A stretch of DNA of 44,765 nt from Acanthamoeba lenticulata (taxonomy: Eukaryota > Discosea > Longamoebia > Acanthamoebidae): assembly GCA_002179805.1 (NCBI GenBank), contig NAVB01001115.1, positions 1 through 44,765 on the forward strand, read 5' to 3'. The notes under the pieces were generated by a model. It ran no database searches, was not told where the DNA came from, and was given only the letters and a program-made list of their open reading frames with translations. This document shows positions 21,243 to 31,412 of the stretch, one piece after another. The translations under genes were made by a program, and so were the position numbers. How positions within the stretch are numbered: position 1 is the first letter of the stretch; every line of letters begins with the position of its first letter.

Positions 21243-22091
21243 ATGAGGAGAAGAGCTACCCAAGTTGCCACCGCCTTCCTACGCGCCGATGCCACTGAGG
21301 TATTGACCAAGGATCACCAGAAGGTGCAGGGCATGTTGCGCACCATCCTCTCCAGCTCGAGTACGTGTGACCCTCAACTGGCGCTGTAAGTACGCACGCA
21401 CTCACTTGGGGTCTCTGCAGCTGACGCGAAAACCAAGAAGGAGCACATGAACCTGGTCATTTTTGAGCTGTCCCAGCATGCCGCCGTGGAAGAACAAGTA
21501 AGCTGCTTGCCTGGGTTTGAGTGAGGTGTTAGTGAGGTGGGGCCTGCTAACAGTCGTGGCACAGATACTTTACCCAACCCTGCGGCACATCGACGACAAA
21601 GGTGATCAAATGGCTGATCGTGCCATCGAAGAGCACCTCAAAGTGAAGGTTCGTCCTTGCAGCCAATCACAACACTTGAACACGCCAACACCGCTTTTGT
21701 GCGACTACAGAAAGAGCTGGACACCATTGACAAGCTCGACGCGGCCGACCCTGAGTTCACCCCACGAGTACAGAAGATGAAGGACGCCTTGGAGCAACAC
21801 ATCAAGGAGGAGGAGAGCGAAATTTTCCCTATCCTTCGCAACCGGTGAGTGCAACCTGGCCACTGTCTCACACACTAGTGCTGGGCTGACTGGGGCTGCT
21901 GTTATCAACACAGGCTGGGCAAGGATGACCTGGACAAGATGGGAAACCTGCTCGAGAGCATGAAAACTGTCTCCCCGACGAGGCCTCATCCCGGCATGCC
22001 CGCCACACCACCCTACAACGTCATGGCTGGGCCGTTGACCGCCTTCCTTGACCGCATCCGTGACCTGGGCCGCTCCTTCCCCAAGCAGTGA
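21243..22091 (+). CDS. Hemerythrin/HHE cation-binding domain protein
   Basis: Five exons, 21243-21360, 21421-21497, 21565-21648, 21711-21844 and 21914-22091; 196 residues. The four-helix HHE pattern is complete: KDHQKVQGMLRTIL, then HMNLVIFELSQHAAVEEQIL with YPTLRH, EEHLKVKKELDTI, and LEQHIKEEESEIFPILR. The His and Glu residues are those that bind a di-iron centre in hemerythrin-like proteins. The N-terminus MRRRATQVATAFLRAD could be a mitochondrial presequence, uncertain. HHE proteins handle oxygen, nitric oxide or iron. Exact function is not readable. Its neighbour across the divergent promoter is the LEA-like gene, so co-regulation under stress is plausible. An AATAAA lies 10 nt after the stop and the next gene begins only 97 nt downstream. 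Confidence 0.92.
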
Positions 22092-22100
22092 GAGGGCCGC

Positions 22101-22106
22101 AATAAA
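22101..22106 (+). terminator. Possible poly(A) signal of the HHE gene
   Basis: AATAAA is found 10 nt after the stop codon, followed by a T-rich stretch (TTTTGTTTTAATTTCTTGTTTTGG). Given that the next coding start is at 22189, the transcript must end close to here. Confidence 0.4.
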
Positions 22107-22188
22107 CGCTTCATCCCTATTTTGTTTTAATTTCTTGTTTTGGCCTCTTTTCCATTCCAGTTTACCTGAACAAAAGTGAAAGCCAAGA

Positions 22189-23992
22189 ATGGAGAGCGTG
22201 CCACGCCGGCTGTACGAGCAGGGCGTGGACGAGGTGCTGGCGCAGCTGCTCGAGGGCAATGCACGTGTTTCGCGCGAGGGAGTACAAAGCCTGCCGCCGG
22301 ACATAACACACGACCTTCTTCACCGCCTCCTTTCGTCTGCGCTGCCTCCGCACCAATTACGCAAGACCGTCCGGCACACCAACCCTACTGCTGGGACGAC
22401 CAACTCGGTGGAGGAACGTGCACGCCGGCTTGACGACGAGTTAATGGCGCTCCTCGTATCGCCCCACCTTACGCACCTGCGCCTGCACATGTGCATGCGT
22501 GTGACGGACGCCTGCTTCCAGCGACTCTTTGCCCACCACCTCACACCCTATCTCCGCCTCTCGCAAGGCAAGTACCCACATGCTCATGTTTCGAACTTTG
22601 CGTTAACGTTAACGTTTGCATGAACCGCGACGCAGGGGAGCCACAAGGGACGGTGTTTGCCTTGCGCGAGGTGAGCATCGACAAGTGCTGGGCCCTGAGC
22701 GACAACTCTCTGCACCTCATCGCCAAGGCACAACCTGCTTCTCCGTTGCATGCTCATAGGCGCAGTCCTTACGGGGCGGACGTGGCCACACACAGGGCTG
22801 CCCTCTGCTGGCCAAGCTGACGCTCATCCAAAACCCGCGATTTACGACCAACGCCCTGGCTTGGCCTCACCGTACGCCCCCTTCTACCTGGCCAGCTCAG
22901 CTCATGTTTATTGTTGATCGCCTCTTCTCCTGGTCGGTCCAGTGCCCAGCCTGGAGGAACTCCACATCCACGCGTGCCCCGCAATCGACGACAACGCTTT
23001 TGCCTATCTGGCCGATCACCCATCGACATCACTGCGCGTCCTCGCGATTCACGGTTCCAAGTCCGCCGGCAACGTTTTCCTGTCCCAGCTTGCGAAGGTT
23101 CGTCAAGGTTGGCTCAAGGTGACATTCCCTGCTGGCGAACTAACTAAATGGGGTGCGCCAGATGTGCCCCGAGCTCGAGGAACTGGCCCTGGCCCGGCCC
23201 TTCCACGCACCTACGGCAGGCGTGCCGGTGCTTCTCCCGGGCCAATTCCCACGACTCCGCGCGCTGGTCCTGGGCGGCTGGTCGTCGGCGTTAAGCGTCA
23301 AGGCGGACCGCCACTACGTCGAGGCCGTGCTCGATTGTCTGCCGCAGCTCGAGGCTTTGCAGTGCACGCACTTGTACAGCGCAAAGCGGCTCACCAACGA
23401 CAAAGCCGCGTGCAATCTGCGCGTTCTCGTGGCAGGCAGTTACCACGAGGAGGACCAAGATCCTGTGCTCGCGCTCAAGCGCACCGCCAACACGTTGCAG
23501 GCGCTCTGCCTCAGCAACGCTCTTTACGTTACAGGAAGCTCGGCAACTCCTGAGCTAATCCAGCTTCTCGCACAGGACCTGCCCGCGCTTCGCTTCTTGC
23601 AGTTCCCGTCAAATCGCAGTGCCGATCTGGACCTCTTTCTGAAGGAAGCGTACGTCTGCAGCTTGGGCTAGTACGCGGGCGGGAGAAAAAGGGCAAAGAC
23701 TGAGTCGTGTGGCCTGTCAACCTTGTGCAGGGCGAAGCAGGGCGGTCTAAGCGAGTTGCACACCCTGAATATCTACACTTTTGCAGTAGGTGAGAAGATA
23801 GAGGAGGGGCTCATCAAGCGACTGCCCTCGTCAGTGCGCGTGCTTGGCCTGCAGTTCATGTTTGGGCGGAATACAAGCCGGGCGGAATACGAGTCACTCC
23901 AGGCCAAGTATCCGCACCTGCTGCAGCCGTGGCCCACCGGCAGCTTCGCCATTTCGTCAAGTCTCCTTGACTTTGGGTATCGTGTTGGCTGA
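22189..23992 (+). CDS. Leucine-rich-repeat protein (AMN1/F-box-LRR-like)
   Basis: Six exons: 22189-22567, 22636-22727, 22796-22871, 22943-23097, 23162-23649, 23731-23992; 483 residues. Cysteine-containing LRR units are visible: LTHLRLHMCMRVTDACFQRLF, LREVSIDKCWALSDNSLHLIA, CPLLAKLTLIQNPRFTTNAL, LEELHIHACPAIDDNAFAYL, MCPELEELAL and later PQLEALQCTHLY. The N-terminal SLPPDITHDLLHRLL resembles the short degenerate F-box-like helix before LRRs in AMN1-type proteins, but a true F-box is not evident. Such proteins usually bind partners in ubiquitin ligases or the mitotic-exit network; the partner is unknown. The first two introns (22568, 22728) only close in frame with GC donors (GCAAGT and GCACAA), both ending in CAG. 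Alternatively the model is wrong there. Confidence 0.8.
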
Positions 23993-24647
23993 TGGCTGGC
24001 GGAAGAAAACAAACTTAACTTCGGTGGAAGCAAATTACGCCCGTTCGCCACAAATGCGACCCCACGAAGCTGGTCCGTGGGACAGCGCCGTTTCCTGCTC
24101 ACAACGCAACATGGACGACCACGCGAAGTGCAGAAGAAGATATAACTGTCGACCGGGCACCGCGGTACGGTGCTGGTCTGCAGAACGACCAGCGGAGCCA
24201 AGCGGAAGAGTGGAAAGGGCGGCTATGTGAAGAAATCAAAGAACGAGGAGGCGAAGAAGGGTTCTGAAGGTTAGGACGCTAGGGACCCAGGAAAGCCCAG
24301 AACTAGGCTCGGAGTAGGTGCCTCCGGGTGATGGAAGGTGATTTGGTTGTGTCTCTGGGGTGGGGGCGAGGTATAAAAGCCTTTGCGCCACCCATCGTGC
24401 CCTAACCGATTCAAACGTTCTTCCTTCACCCTCACCGCTTGCATTTCACACTCCCCAACACTTGGAAGGAAGTCAACCTCAACAGCATCGGCTGCCCCAC
24501 GAACTGGACATTTGCACTCTCTGAAACTTCGTGCCACAACACAACCTCCACAACTCTTCCATCGTCACTAGTGTTCTCAACACAACACAACAAACCTTTA
24601 GCACCACCTCACAAGCACTACCACTTCCCACATACGCACAACACACC
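23993..24647 (+). promoter_or_regulatory. Promoter and leader of the intronless gene at 24648
   Basis: A strong TATA box, GTATAAAAG, is at 24371-24379. About 270 nt separate it from the ATG. The implied leader is CA-rich and purine-poor (CACAACACAACAAACC and similar), as is common for well-expressed mRNAs. Upstream of the TATA box the sequence is G-rich (GGGGTGGGGGCGAGG). The part from 23993 to about 24240 holds the 3' end of the LRR gene and no convincing ORF. Confidence 0.5.
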
Positions 24648-25187
24648 ATGCAGCGAGTTTCTTCTGCTTCATTCACCCGCGCCATGGCGACCGCTCAGCC
24701 GACGAGAATCCTGGCCTCACAGCCGGCCTCCTTCTCCACCTTCATTGCTGCTGTTAACACCAACACTCTGGGCTTCCTCCGAGAGAAGCTGATCACGCAC
24801 GACCGGAGCAGCAACCGAAAGCGAGCTGGAAAGAAGTCGGGAGCTGGCGAGGAGAGTCTAGTGCCTGTCAGTCGCGACCTCCACCGCAACATCTTCTTCA
24901 ACTCTAACGAGCGCTCGGCCCTGCGCCACGTCGAGCTGACGAAGGAACACATCCGCTTGGAGTTCAGCGCGCCCAACGAGGAGTACCGCAGGCATGCCGA
25001 TCTGCTTTTCGCCTCAGAGGCCGAGCGTCGCGCACAGGGCGTCCCGCAGTGGCTCGTGCCCGTGGGTCTCCAGAACAACGAGCACTGCGGTGGTGGCGCT
25101 ACGATCCTGCTCGACAAGAACTCGGTTTACGACTCGCTCAGCCACCAGGCTCGCCGCGCCACCAGCCGGCATGTCGCCCGCCACTGA
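24648..25187 (+). CDS. Unknown intronless protein with possible mitochondrial presequence
   Basis: A single open frame of 179 residues. The ATG at 24648 was chosen because the context CACACCATGC follows a long CA-rich leader. The N-terminal 32 residues (MQRVSSASFTRAMATAQPTR...) lack acidic residues and are rich in Ser/Ala/Arg, as in mitochondrial presequences. The middle is basic (DRSSNRKRAGKKSG) and the rest mixed, with PQWLVPVGLQNNEHCGGGAT as the most distinctive stretch. I do not recognise a family. It is the only clearly intronless gene here and has one of the best TATA boxes, which suggests high or induced expression or a recent origin. Confidence 0.65.
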   Translation: MQRVSSASFTRAMATAQPTRILASQPASFSTFIAAVNTNTLGFLREKLITHDRSSNRKRAGKKSGAGEESLVPVSRDLHRNIFFNSNERSALRHVELTKEHIRLEFSAPNEEYRRHADLLFASEAERRAQGVPQWLVPVGLQNNEHCGGGATILLDKNSVYDSLSHQARRATSRHVARH

Positions 25188-25641
25188 GTGTCTTGCCCCT
25201 TGGCGCACATTCACATTCCCTGTCCATAATGTTAATACTGTTTAAGATTAAAGCAAAAAATTGGCCAAAATTACAATTTTTTGTTTCGGAGAGGCCAACG
25301 CGGTTTGCTTTGTTTGGCAAAGCCGGGGCTGGCGGCCAGAGCTGTTTTGCGGGATTTGCAGGCGTCGCTTTGCAGTGGCGCGGGTGAGAAAGAAAGAAAG
25401 GGACTACTCGTTACGGAACGTGTGGTGGTGGAGGCCCTTCCCCACACACCAAGAAAACTGCCTTACCGCGGCAGCTGCTGCCTCATTAACGTGATTGGTA
25501 CCAATATTCGTCATCCATCCCTGCCAAAATTCTAATGTATAATTTATTCCATTATAGGTCGATCGCCCAACATCTTGCACAACAAAGACCCGTGAGTCAT
25601 AGGAACTTGGTCCACAAGCTGGTCTGGCGTGAGGAAGCGAG
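25188..25641. other. Intergenic region upstream of the DIL-domain gene
   Basis: About 450 nt without a supported gene. The first 80 nt are AT-richer (TTAATACTGTTTAAGATTAAAGC) and probably contain the 3'-UTR of the intronless gene. The rest is the presumed promoter of the DIL gene. No TATA box or repeat is convincing. Confidence 0.45.
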
Positions 25642-28600
25642 ATGAGCGACGAAGAACGAACACGAAAGGAGGGGGGAGAAGCAGATGATGTGGTGCGGCT
25701 AAGGAAAGAGAAAGAGGAGGCTGAAGCCGAGGTCCTGCGGGTAAAAGCCGAGCTGGAGAAGGCGTGGGCTGAGATGCAGGAGGCGTGGGAGATGCGCGAG
25801 GAGGAAGAGGAAAATCTCAAGCGACTACTCACTCGTCTCGAAGCCCGCAACGCCGACCTCGAACTTCGAGACCGCGACCTTCGAGGCGACTTGTCGCGTC
25901 TGTCCGAAGCCGAGACGTCGCTAGCCCACTCGCAGCTGCTGCACAAGCTTGTCTACAAGGCCTTCCACAAAGGCTTCCTCAACGACGAGGAAGAGGAAGA
26001 CGATGAAAGCGCCCCCTCGAGTGCTAGCCTCGCGCGGCTCCACCCGGAACTGGCCGCGCGCAAGCAGGAGCTCAGCGAGATCGACGCCTTTGTCCAGCGC
26101 AAGCGCCAGGAAAAGGCCGCCGCTGTCGCCGCAGCAGTGGGCGGCGAGGGAGGCGCCGCTGCCTCGGGCAGCTCCTCGTCTGCCTCGTCCGTGAGCTCAT
26201 CAGCCTCGCCGGCCTCTTCCCTGTCGCTGACCCTTTCAAGCGAAGATCCTGTGAGCGCTGCCTCAGCATCCTCTTCTACATCATCTTCTTCGGTGGCTAC
26301 CGCTCCGGCGCCGTCCGAGACCACACCGGAGACGTCTACGCAGACTGACCGCAAACACAACTTCATCCCGCCGGTGACGGTCTCGGTCGCCGTTGCGCAG
26401 CCGGCCCGGGCGGCGACCGAGACGCCGACGCCAAGGACGGCGGCTCAGACCCGCAACGACATGCAACCGCCGGCCGCCGCCAAGCGCGAGAGTGGGTCGG
26501 GGGTGCGCGGCCGCGTGACCCTCGCCGGGGTGACCAACCCCATGGTCACGGTGAAGGGCGTTACCCCGCTGCCGCCCCGCTCGCCCGCCAAGAAGAACGA
26601 CCCAGAGGTCAAGAACAACCGCGTGCAGGGCCAGAGCGGAGCCGTGGTGGACCCTCACCATCTCCAGCCCGGCGCCCACGGGCACCACCATCATCATCAC
26701 CATCACCACCAGCCAGTCAAGCACCACCCGACCACCCTCCAGGACCTGTTCGTGTCACCCGCCACTGCGGCCGCGCCGCCCATGTCGCCCCGGCCCAAGG
26801 GCAAGGCGGCGGCCGAGGCAGCGGCGGCGGCGACGGCATCGCCCTCGTCGTCGTCGTCGTCGGCGTCGCCGTACAATTCGCCGCGCGGCCACTTGCGCTC
26901 GCGCTCCGTGGGCGGCGCCCTATCGGGCTTCCCGGCGCCCGAACCCGGACCGTCCTCGCGCGCGCCCAAGCCGCCCCCGCCGCCTCCCCCGGCTTCTATC
27001 ATCTCCTCCCGTACTCGCCTCCCCTCCTTCCCCGCTCCTCTCATCCCCTGTCCCTGCTCGGCTCAGCTGAGGGCTATAGCTGGCCTCGGCTCGGCCTCAG
27101 CGACTGACGTTGGCGGGAGGGACAGAAGTGGACGTGAAGAAGAGCAAGATCGAGCGGGAGATCGACGAGTACTGCGGGGAGGGCCTCAACGTGGTCGAGG
27201 ACGAGGACGAGAAGGTGCCCGTCGCCACCCATCGCCTGGTGATCAAGCTCCGCGAGGAGAACTTCTTCGAGCCCACCGCCAGCCGGCCCTTCATCAAGAC
27301 CTGCAACACGTTCCTCGTCAACATCCTCAAGGCCATCAGCTCCTGCGTCAAGGTCCTTCCGCTCATCGTTGAAGCTGATGATGCTCTTGGTGATGATGAT
27401 GATGATGAAGCTGATGATGATGGGAGTGCAGATGTGCAAGCGAGACATGAAGGCGCAGGCCTTTTGGCTGTCGTACACGACGTCCTTCCTGCACCTCCTC
27501 AAGCGCGAGACCAAGGGCAAGCTCGAGGGCATGCGCCAGATCCGCGACCCGCGAAAGAACGGCATCCAGCTCATGTCGGCCAACAAGCTCATCAAGAAGA
27601 TCACCAGCATGCCGGAGACCTCCACCGACTGCATCATCCTCTCGCGCCGCATCGAGATCTGCGGCTTTGCCTGCAAGCTCCTCCAAATCACCCAAAGGTT
27701 CGCCCCCAGCCAGATTCGTGGGCCCTTGAAAGGACCCTCCTCACTCACCGTGCGTGCTGGTGCAGAGTGTACTCCAACCTGCTCAAGCTGCTGACGAAGC
27801 AGCTCGAGCCGCTGCTCGTGCCGGTCGTGTTCTACCACTCGCGCGCGGCGCCCAACCCGTTCGTGTCGGCCGGGTCCGTCGTGGTCGGGCCCTATGGCCC
27901 CGCTGGTGCCGGTGTCGTCCCCGGCGGCGTACCGAGCCCGCTGCGCGACGGCGGCAGCGGCGCGCGGCAGATGTCGGTGTCCGGCCCGACGCCCGGGCTC
28001 GTATCGGCGGTCGGGCCCGCGGGCCACCGCCCGCACCCGGTACCCGGCACGCTGCCGCGCAGCACGTCGACGCAGTCGTTCCTGGCTGCCCTGAGCCTAC
28101 CCGGCGTGCATGGGGATTACAGCTGCACCAAGACGGGCAACGACATCCTGCTGGTCCTCTCCAAGATGTTCTACAACCTGATGAGCAACAACGTCTACGC
28201 GACCATCGTGGAGCAGTTCTTCACCCAGGCCTTCCATGTGATGGACGCCGCGCTCTTCAACCACCTCATCGACAACGCGCGCCATCTGGCCACCGTGGCC
28301 AACGCGCTCGCCGTCAAGTCGATGCTCTCCCAGCTCACCTCCTGGCGGCGGCGAAACAACCTCGTCCATCGCAAGTCCAAGTAGTCCCTCCCCCTCCCCC
28401 TTCTTTCTAAACTCATCCCACCTTGCTTGTGCTCAACTCACGCCTGTCACCTGCTCTTGCGCAGACAATTCGCACACATCCGCGAGGCGGTCAACGTGCT
28501 GTCCATGTCCAAGGCGATGTTTCTTGAGGTCGACACGGCGCAGGCCTTTTCCCACCTCAACGACCTGCAGATCCTCCACCTCCTCGTCTGCTTCCAGCCC

Positions 28601-28847
28601 GATGAGTACCACTTCCTTCACCTTCACCTTCCCTCCCTTACCTGCACGCCAACCTCTGATCTCTTTGTCTTTCTTTGTCTCTCTCTCATGCAGTCTCGCG
28701 CCGGAGCCCGTGCCAGCCAAGGTCAAGCAGAAGCTGCAGGAGCGAAGCCAGCAACATTCAAAGGATTTGTCGCTGCACATCGACCCGACCCTCATGTTCA
28801 CCTACAAGCGCAAGAAGAAGCAAGCGGACAAGCACCACTCCAAGTAG
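25642..28847 (+). CDS. Dilute (DIL) domain protein without a motor
   Basis: Six exons: 25642-27010, 27126-27352, 27432-27697, 27766-28374, 28465-28605, 28694-28847; 921 residues. A coiled coil occupies about residues 15-100 (RKEKEEAEAEVLRVKAELEK). A long disordered region follows with Ser/Ala runs, a His-rich patch near residue 350 and polyproline (PPPPPPP) near 445. The C-terminal ~460 residues are a DIL domain as in class V myosin tails: IKTCNTFLVNILKAISSC, FLHLLKRETKGKLEGMRQIR, DILLVLSKMFYNLMSNNVY, AALFNHLIDN, SQLTSWRRRNNL, LQILHLLVCFQPDE. It carries an insertion of ~70 Gly/Pro/Ser-rich residues. DIL domains bind cargo adaptors and small GTPases. With no myosin head, IQ motif or FHA domain, this would be an adaptor. 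The frame switch near 27010 fixes the first donor. Confidence 0.88.
26684..26711 (+). repeat. Coding CAC/CAT repeat (poly-His)
   Basis: A run of CAC and CAT codons gives about ten consecutive His residues in the disordered segment of the DIL-domain protein, flanked by further His and Gln. Mixed codon use suggests the run is kept at the protein level or is old. Confidence 0.8.
27375..27421 (+). repeat. Intronic GAT/GAA-rich trinucleotide repeat
   Basis: Repeated GATGATGATGATGAAGCTGATGATG lies within the 79-nt second intron of the DIL gene (27353-27431), occupying most of it between the donor and the GTGCAG acceptor. It is purine-rich, so this intron lacks a normal polypyrimidine tract. Confidence 0.7.
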
Positions 28848-28943
28848 TCGTCGTAGTGGTGATTGCCGCCGTCTTTTCCTCCACAAAAAACTTGTGTCAT
28901 CACTCTTCAAACATCAAAGAAACCATCGTCTTGATGAAGTTGT
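28848..28943. terminator. Short convergent gap between DIL and P450 genes
   Basis: 96 nt separate two facing stop codons. Both 3'-UTRs must be very short or overlap. A CAAAAAAC stretch at 28884-28890 is the only A-rich part, and no canonical AATAAA is seen. Confidence 0.3.
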
Positions 28944-31284
28944 TCAACAGGCGCTTCGGGGCTTCTTGGAGAAGCGCACCCGGTAGAGGTCCTTGGGGGA
29001 GGGCGAGAGGGCGGCCCACTCGATCCGCATGTCCTGGCCGGGGAGGGCCTCCCACGCGTAGTCGCGGACCAGGAACGACGTCATCAGCTTCAGCTCGAGC
29101 ATGGCCAGCTTCATCCCCAGGCACGAGTGCGCGCCTCCGCCAAACACGACCTTTGCACAACAACGCCCGATGATGATGAGTCCACGTGTCGGTGAAGATG
29201 AGGATCGGTGGAGCTCGTGTCTGTGTGTGTGGTACCCAAGCAAACTTGGCCTTCTGGTCCTCGGCGCGGTCGGGGGCGTAGCGCTCGGGATCAAATGTTT
29301 CGGGGTCGGTGAAGTAGGCGGCGTCCCGCTGAGTGAGGATGATGTTGGCGTAGATCGATCGCCCCGCCTTGAGCGTGTAGCCCTTTGTGCCCGCCCCCCG
29401 AACCCAGCCCCAGGTTGCGCGTCAGTACGGCAGCCAAACGCGAAAGCAGATACCAAAAGCGGCGAGCGGCAAGACTGGACGCTTTCGCACGTTGAACTCG
29501 ATGTCTTCGGGGCCCACCTTGCGGATGATGCCCGTGGCCGGGGGCACCAGCCTCATCGTCTCCTTGATCACCTGAGCCCTCCTCATGGTCAGCGTCATCA
29601 TCATTAATATTTTTGCAGGTTGGTTGCGGCCATAAAGAAAGAAGTCTGAGCACCACCTTCTGGAGGTAGGACATGTTGTTGAGCTGCTCGTACGTGAACC
29701 GGTCGGGGCTGTCGCCCACCACGGCTTCCTGCTCCTCGATCACCTTCTGCCGAATGTCCGGCCGCTGCTCCAACGCCACCTGCACGAATCCCCCAAATCA
29801 GCTCAAGATGGATCCCCCTCCCCCATTGGCACTTCTCAAAGAGCACCATGATGTTGGTCAGGCCCGACGTGACGGTGTGGTGCGCCGCAAAGTAAAGCCC
29901 CGTGATGATGTCCACCACCTCCTCCACGGGCAGCTCTGGTGCGGCCTTTGGTGTGAGCATGCACCAGCACGGCCACAAAGAAGGAAGAAAGGGGCGTATA
30001 CCGCGGTCCGACTTGATGAGGCTGAACAGGTAGTTGTTGAGCAGGTCGTCGCTGACCTCAAGCTCAGGAAACTGGACCTGACGCTCCGGGTCCTCGCGCT
30101 GCAGGCGCGCCATCTTCTGCTCGATGGCCAGCCGTCTCCGCTCCACGAGCGCGCCCAGGAGCTGTCCAAACTCTCGGCGGGACGCGAGGCACTTGCTGTA
30201 CTGCGTGCCGGGCGCCTGCGAGTCGCCGTTGACCATGACGGGTCAGTCATCAATGGCGGTACGCCAACCACCAACACCAACAGCAGCAACAATGTCGAGG
30301 ACGCTGGTTGGAGGACCTTGATGGGCAAGCAGCCGCCGAGGCCCTTGTTCATGTCTTCGAAGATCTCAAAGAGGCGGTGGCGCTCCTCGGAAGGCTGCGA
30401 GATGTCGGAGCCCCAGACCAGCGCGCTGGCGTTGTCAAACGCCCACTCCTTGATCTGCGTGTACCTGCTCGCTCCACCCAGGGGCGTTCTTTCAACAATG
30501 GAAAGGAAAGAGGCATCAGCAGAGGCCGGCGGCCGGCTACGTACCACTCGAAGGAGCCCAGGGCGAGCCAGCGGTCGACGTGGCGCACGAGGTTGGCCTG
30601 CATCTTGGGGATCATGCTCTGCAGGGCGGTGCGCCCCAGAATGGGCAGCGTCACCATCGCCCGGTGGACTGAGTGGTCCCTGCATACACCACCACCATCA
30701 TCGCGGGCAGCAAGGCCCTTAGGCCCAAGCAGAGGCTTCGTGAAGCAAGGGCGGGCACTAGAACGCACTCGCGCTCGTTGAGGATCTTGTCGCCCAGGAT
30801 GTCCTTGAAGATCTGCAGCTGCGCGTTGGCGCTGACAATGCGGCCCTTGCGCTCCTCCTCGTACAAGAAGGCAAAGGCCTCCGCTCCGATCATCACGAGC
30901 GTGGGTCTGAGCAGAATCCATGGACGTCGATGAGCTGACGTAAAGAAGGGAGCAAAGCTCAAAGCAGGCGAGTAGGCGAAGGAGTTTGTACTGGCCAAAG
31001 AGGTGGGAGTGGAAGACGTTGCCGTACTGCCTCTGCCTCGCGGAGAGAAACCCAACTGTGTTGCGAGCAAAGTGCAACGTCTCACCGATCAACGGCAAGA
31101 ACCATTTGTCTCCACCCGGCGGCTCTGGCAGGGCGTTTGCCTTGCCACCAGCCGCGGCTCGCCTCTGCACAAATCCGATTTGCGTGGGTTGGCGGATGAG
31201 AGCAGAGAGATTTCAAGAGAGTTGTACACTGAAGGCAAAGGCAAGCACAAGAAGCACAAGCCCTCCAAGGATCCAGAACCACAT
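28944..31284 (-). CDS. Cytochrome P450 monooxygenase
   Basis: Eleven exons: 31284-31228, 31164-30992, 30906-30769, 30679-30545, 30464-30317, 30215-30002, 29935-29847, 29779-29657, 29571-29491, 29382-29236, 29150-28944; exactly 503 residues, a normal P450 length. Exon 1 is a 19-residue N-terminal anchor (MWFWILGGLVLLVLAFAFS), predicting ER membrane attachment. Then come the Pro-rich hinge and LPLIGETLHF, the I-helix FAAHHTVTS (residues 304-312), the K-helix ExxR (E363, R366), the PERF-like FDPERYAPDR, and the heme loop FGGGAHSCLG with Cys445 as thiolate ligand. The opening GETLHF and LFGQPTLVMIG recall the CYP85/CYP26 clan (sterol, brassinosteroid and retinoid oxidases), but the substrate is open. 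The I-helix lacks the usual acidic residue before Thr. Confidence 0.93.
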
Positions 31285-31412
31285 CCGTGTCTTGGCGGAG
31301 AAGCAATAAAGCAGTGGTTTTTTAAAACTTTTCCGAAACGTTTCGTCAAAAATAACACGCCAGCAGAGCGGACCTTTCGTGACGAACAGACGTGCACGAG
31401 TGAAGAGGGAAG
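31285..31412. promoter_or_regulatory. 128-nt bidirectional promoter of P450 and UNC93-like genes
   Basis: Two divergent ATGs are 128 nt apart. The region contains TTTTTTAAAACTTTT at about 31318-31332 and immediately after it the perfect 12-bp palindrome CGAAACGTTTCG at 31334-31345, near the middle. A symmetrical site in such a small shared promoter is a good candidate for a dimeric factor. This is from sequence only. Confidence 0.45.
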
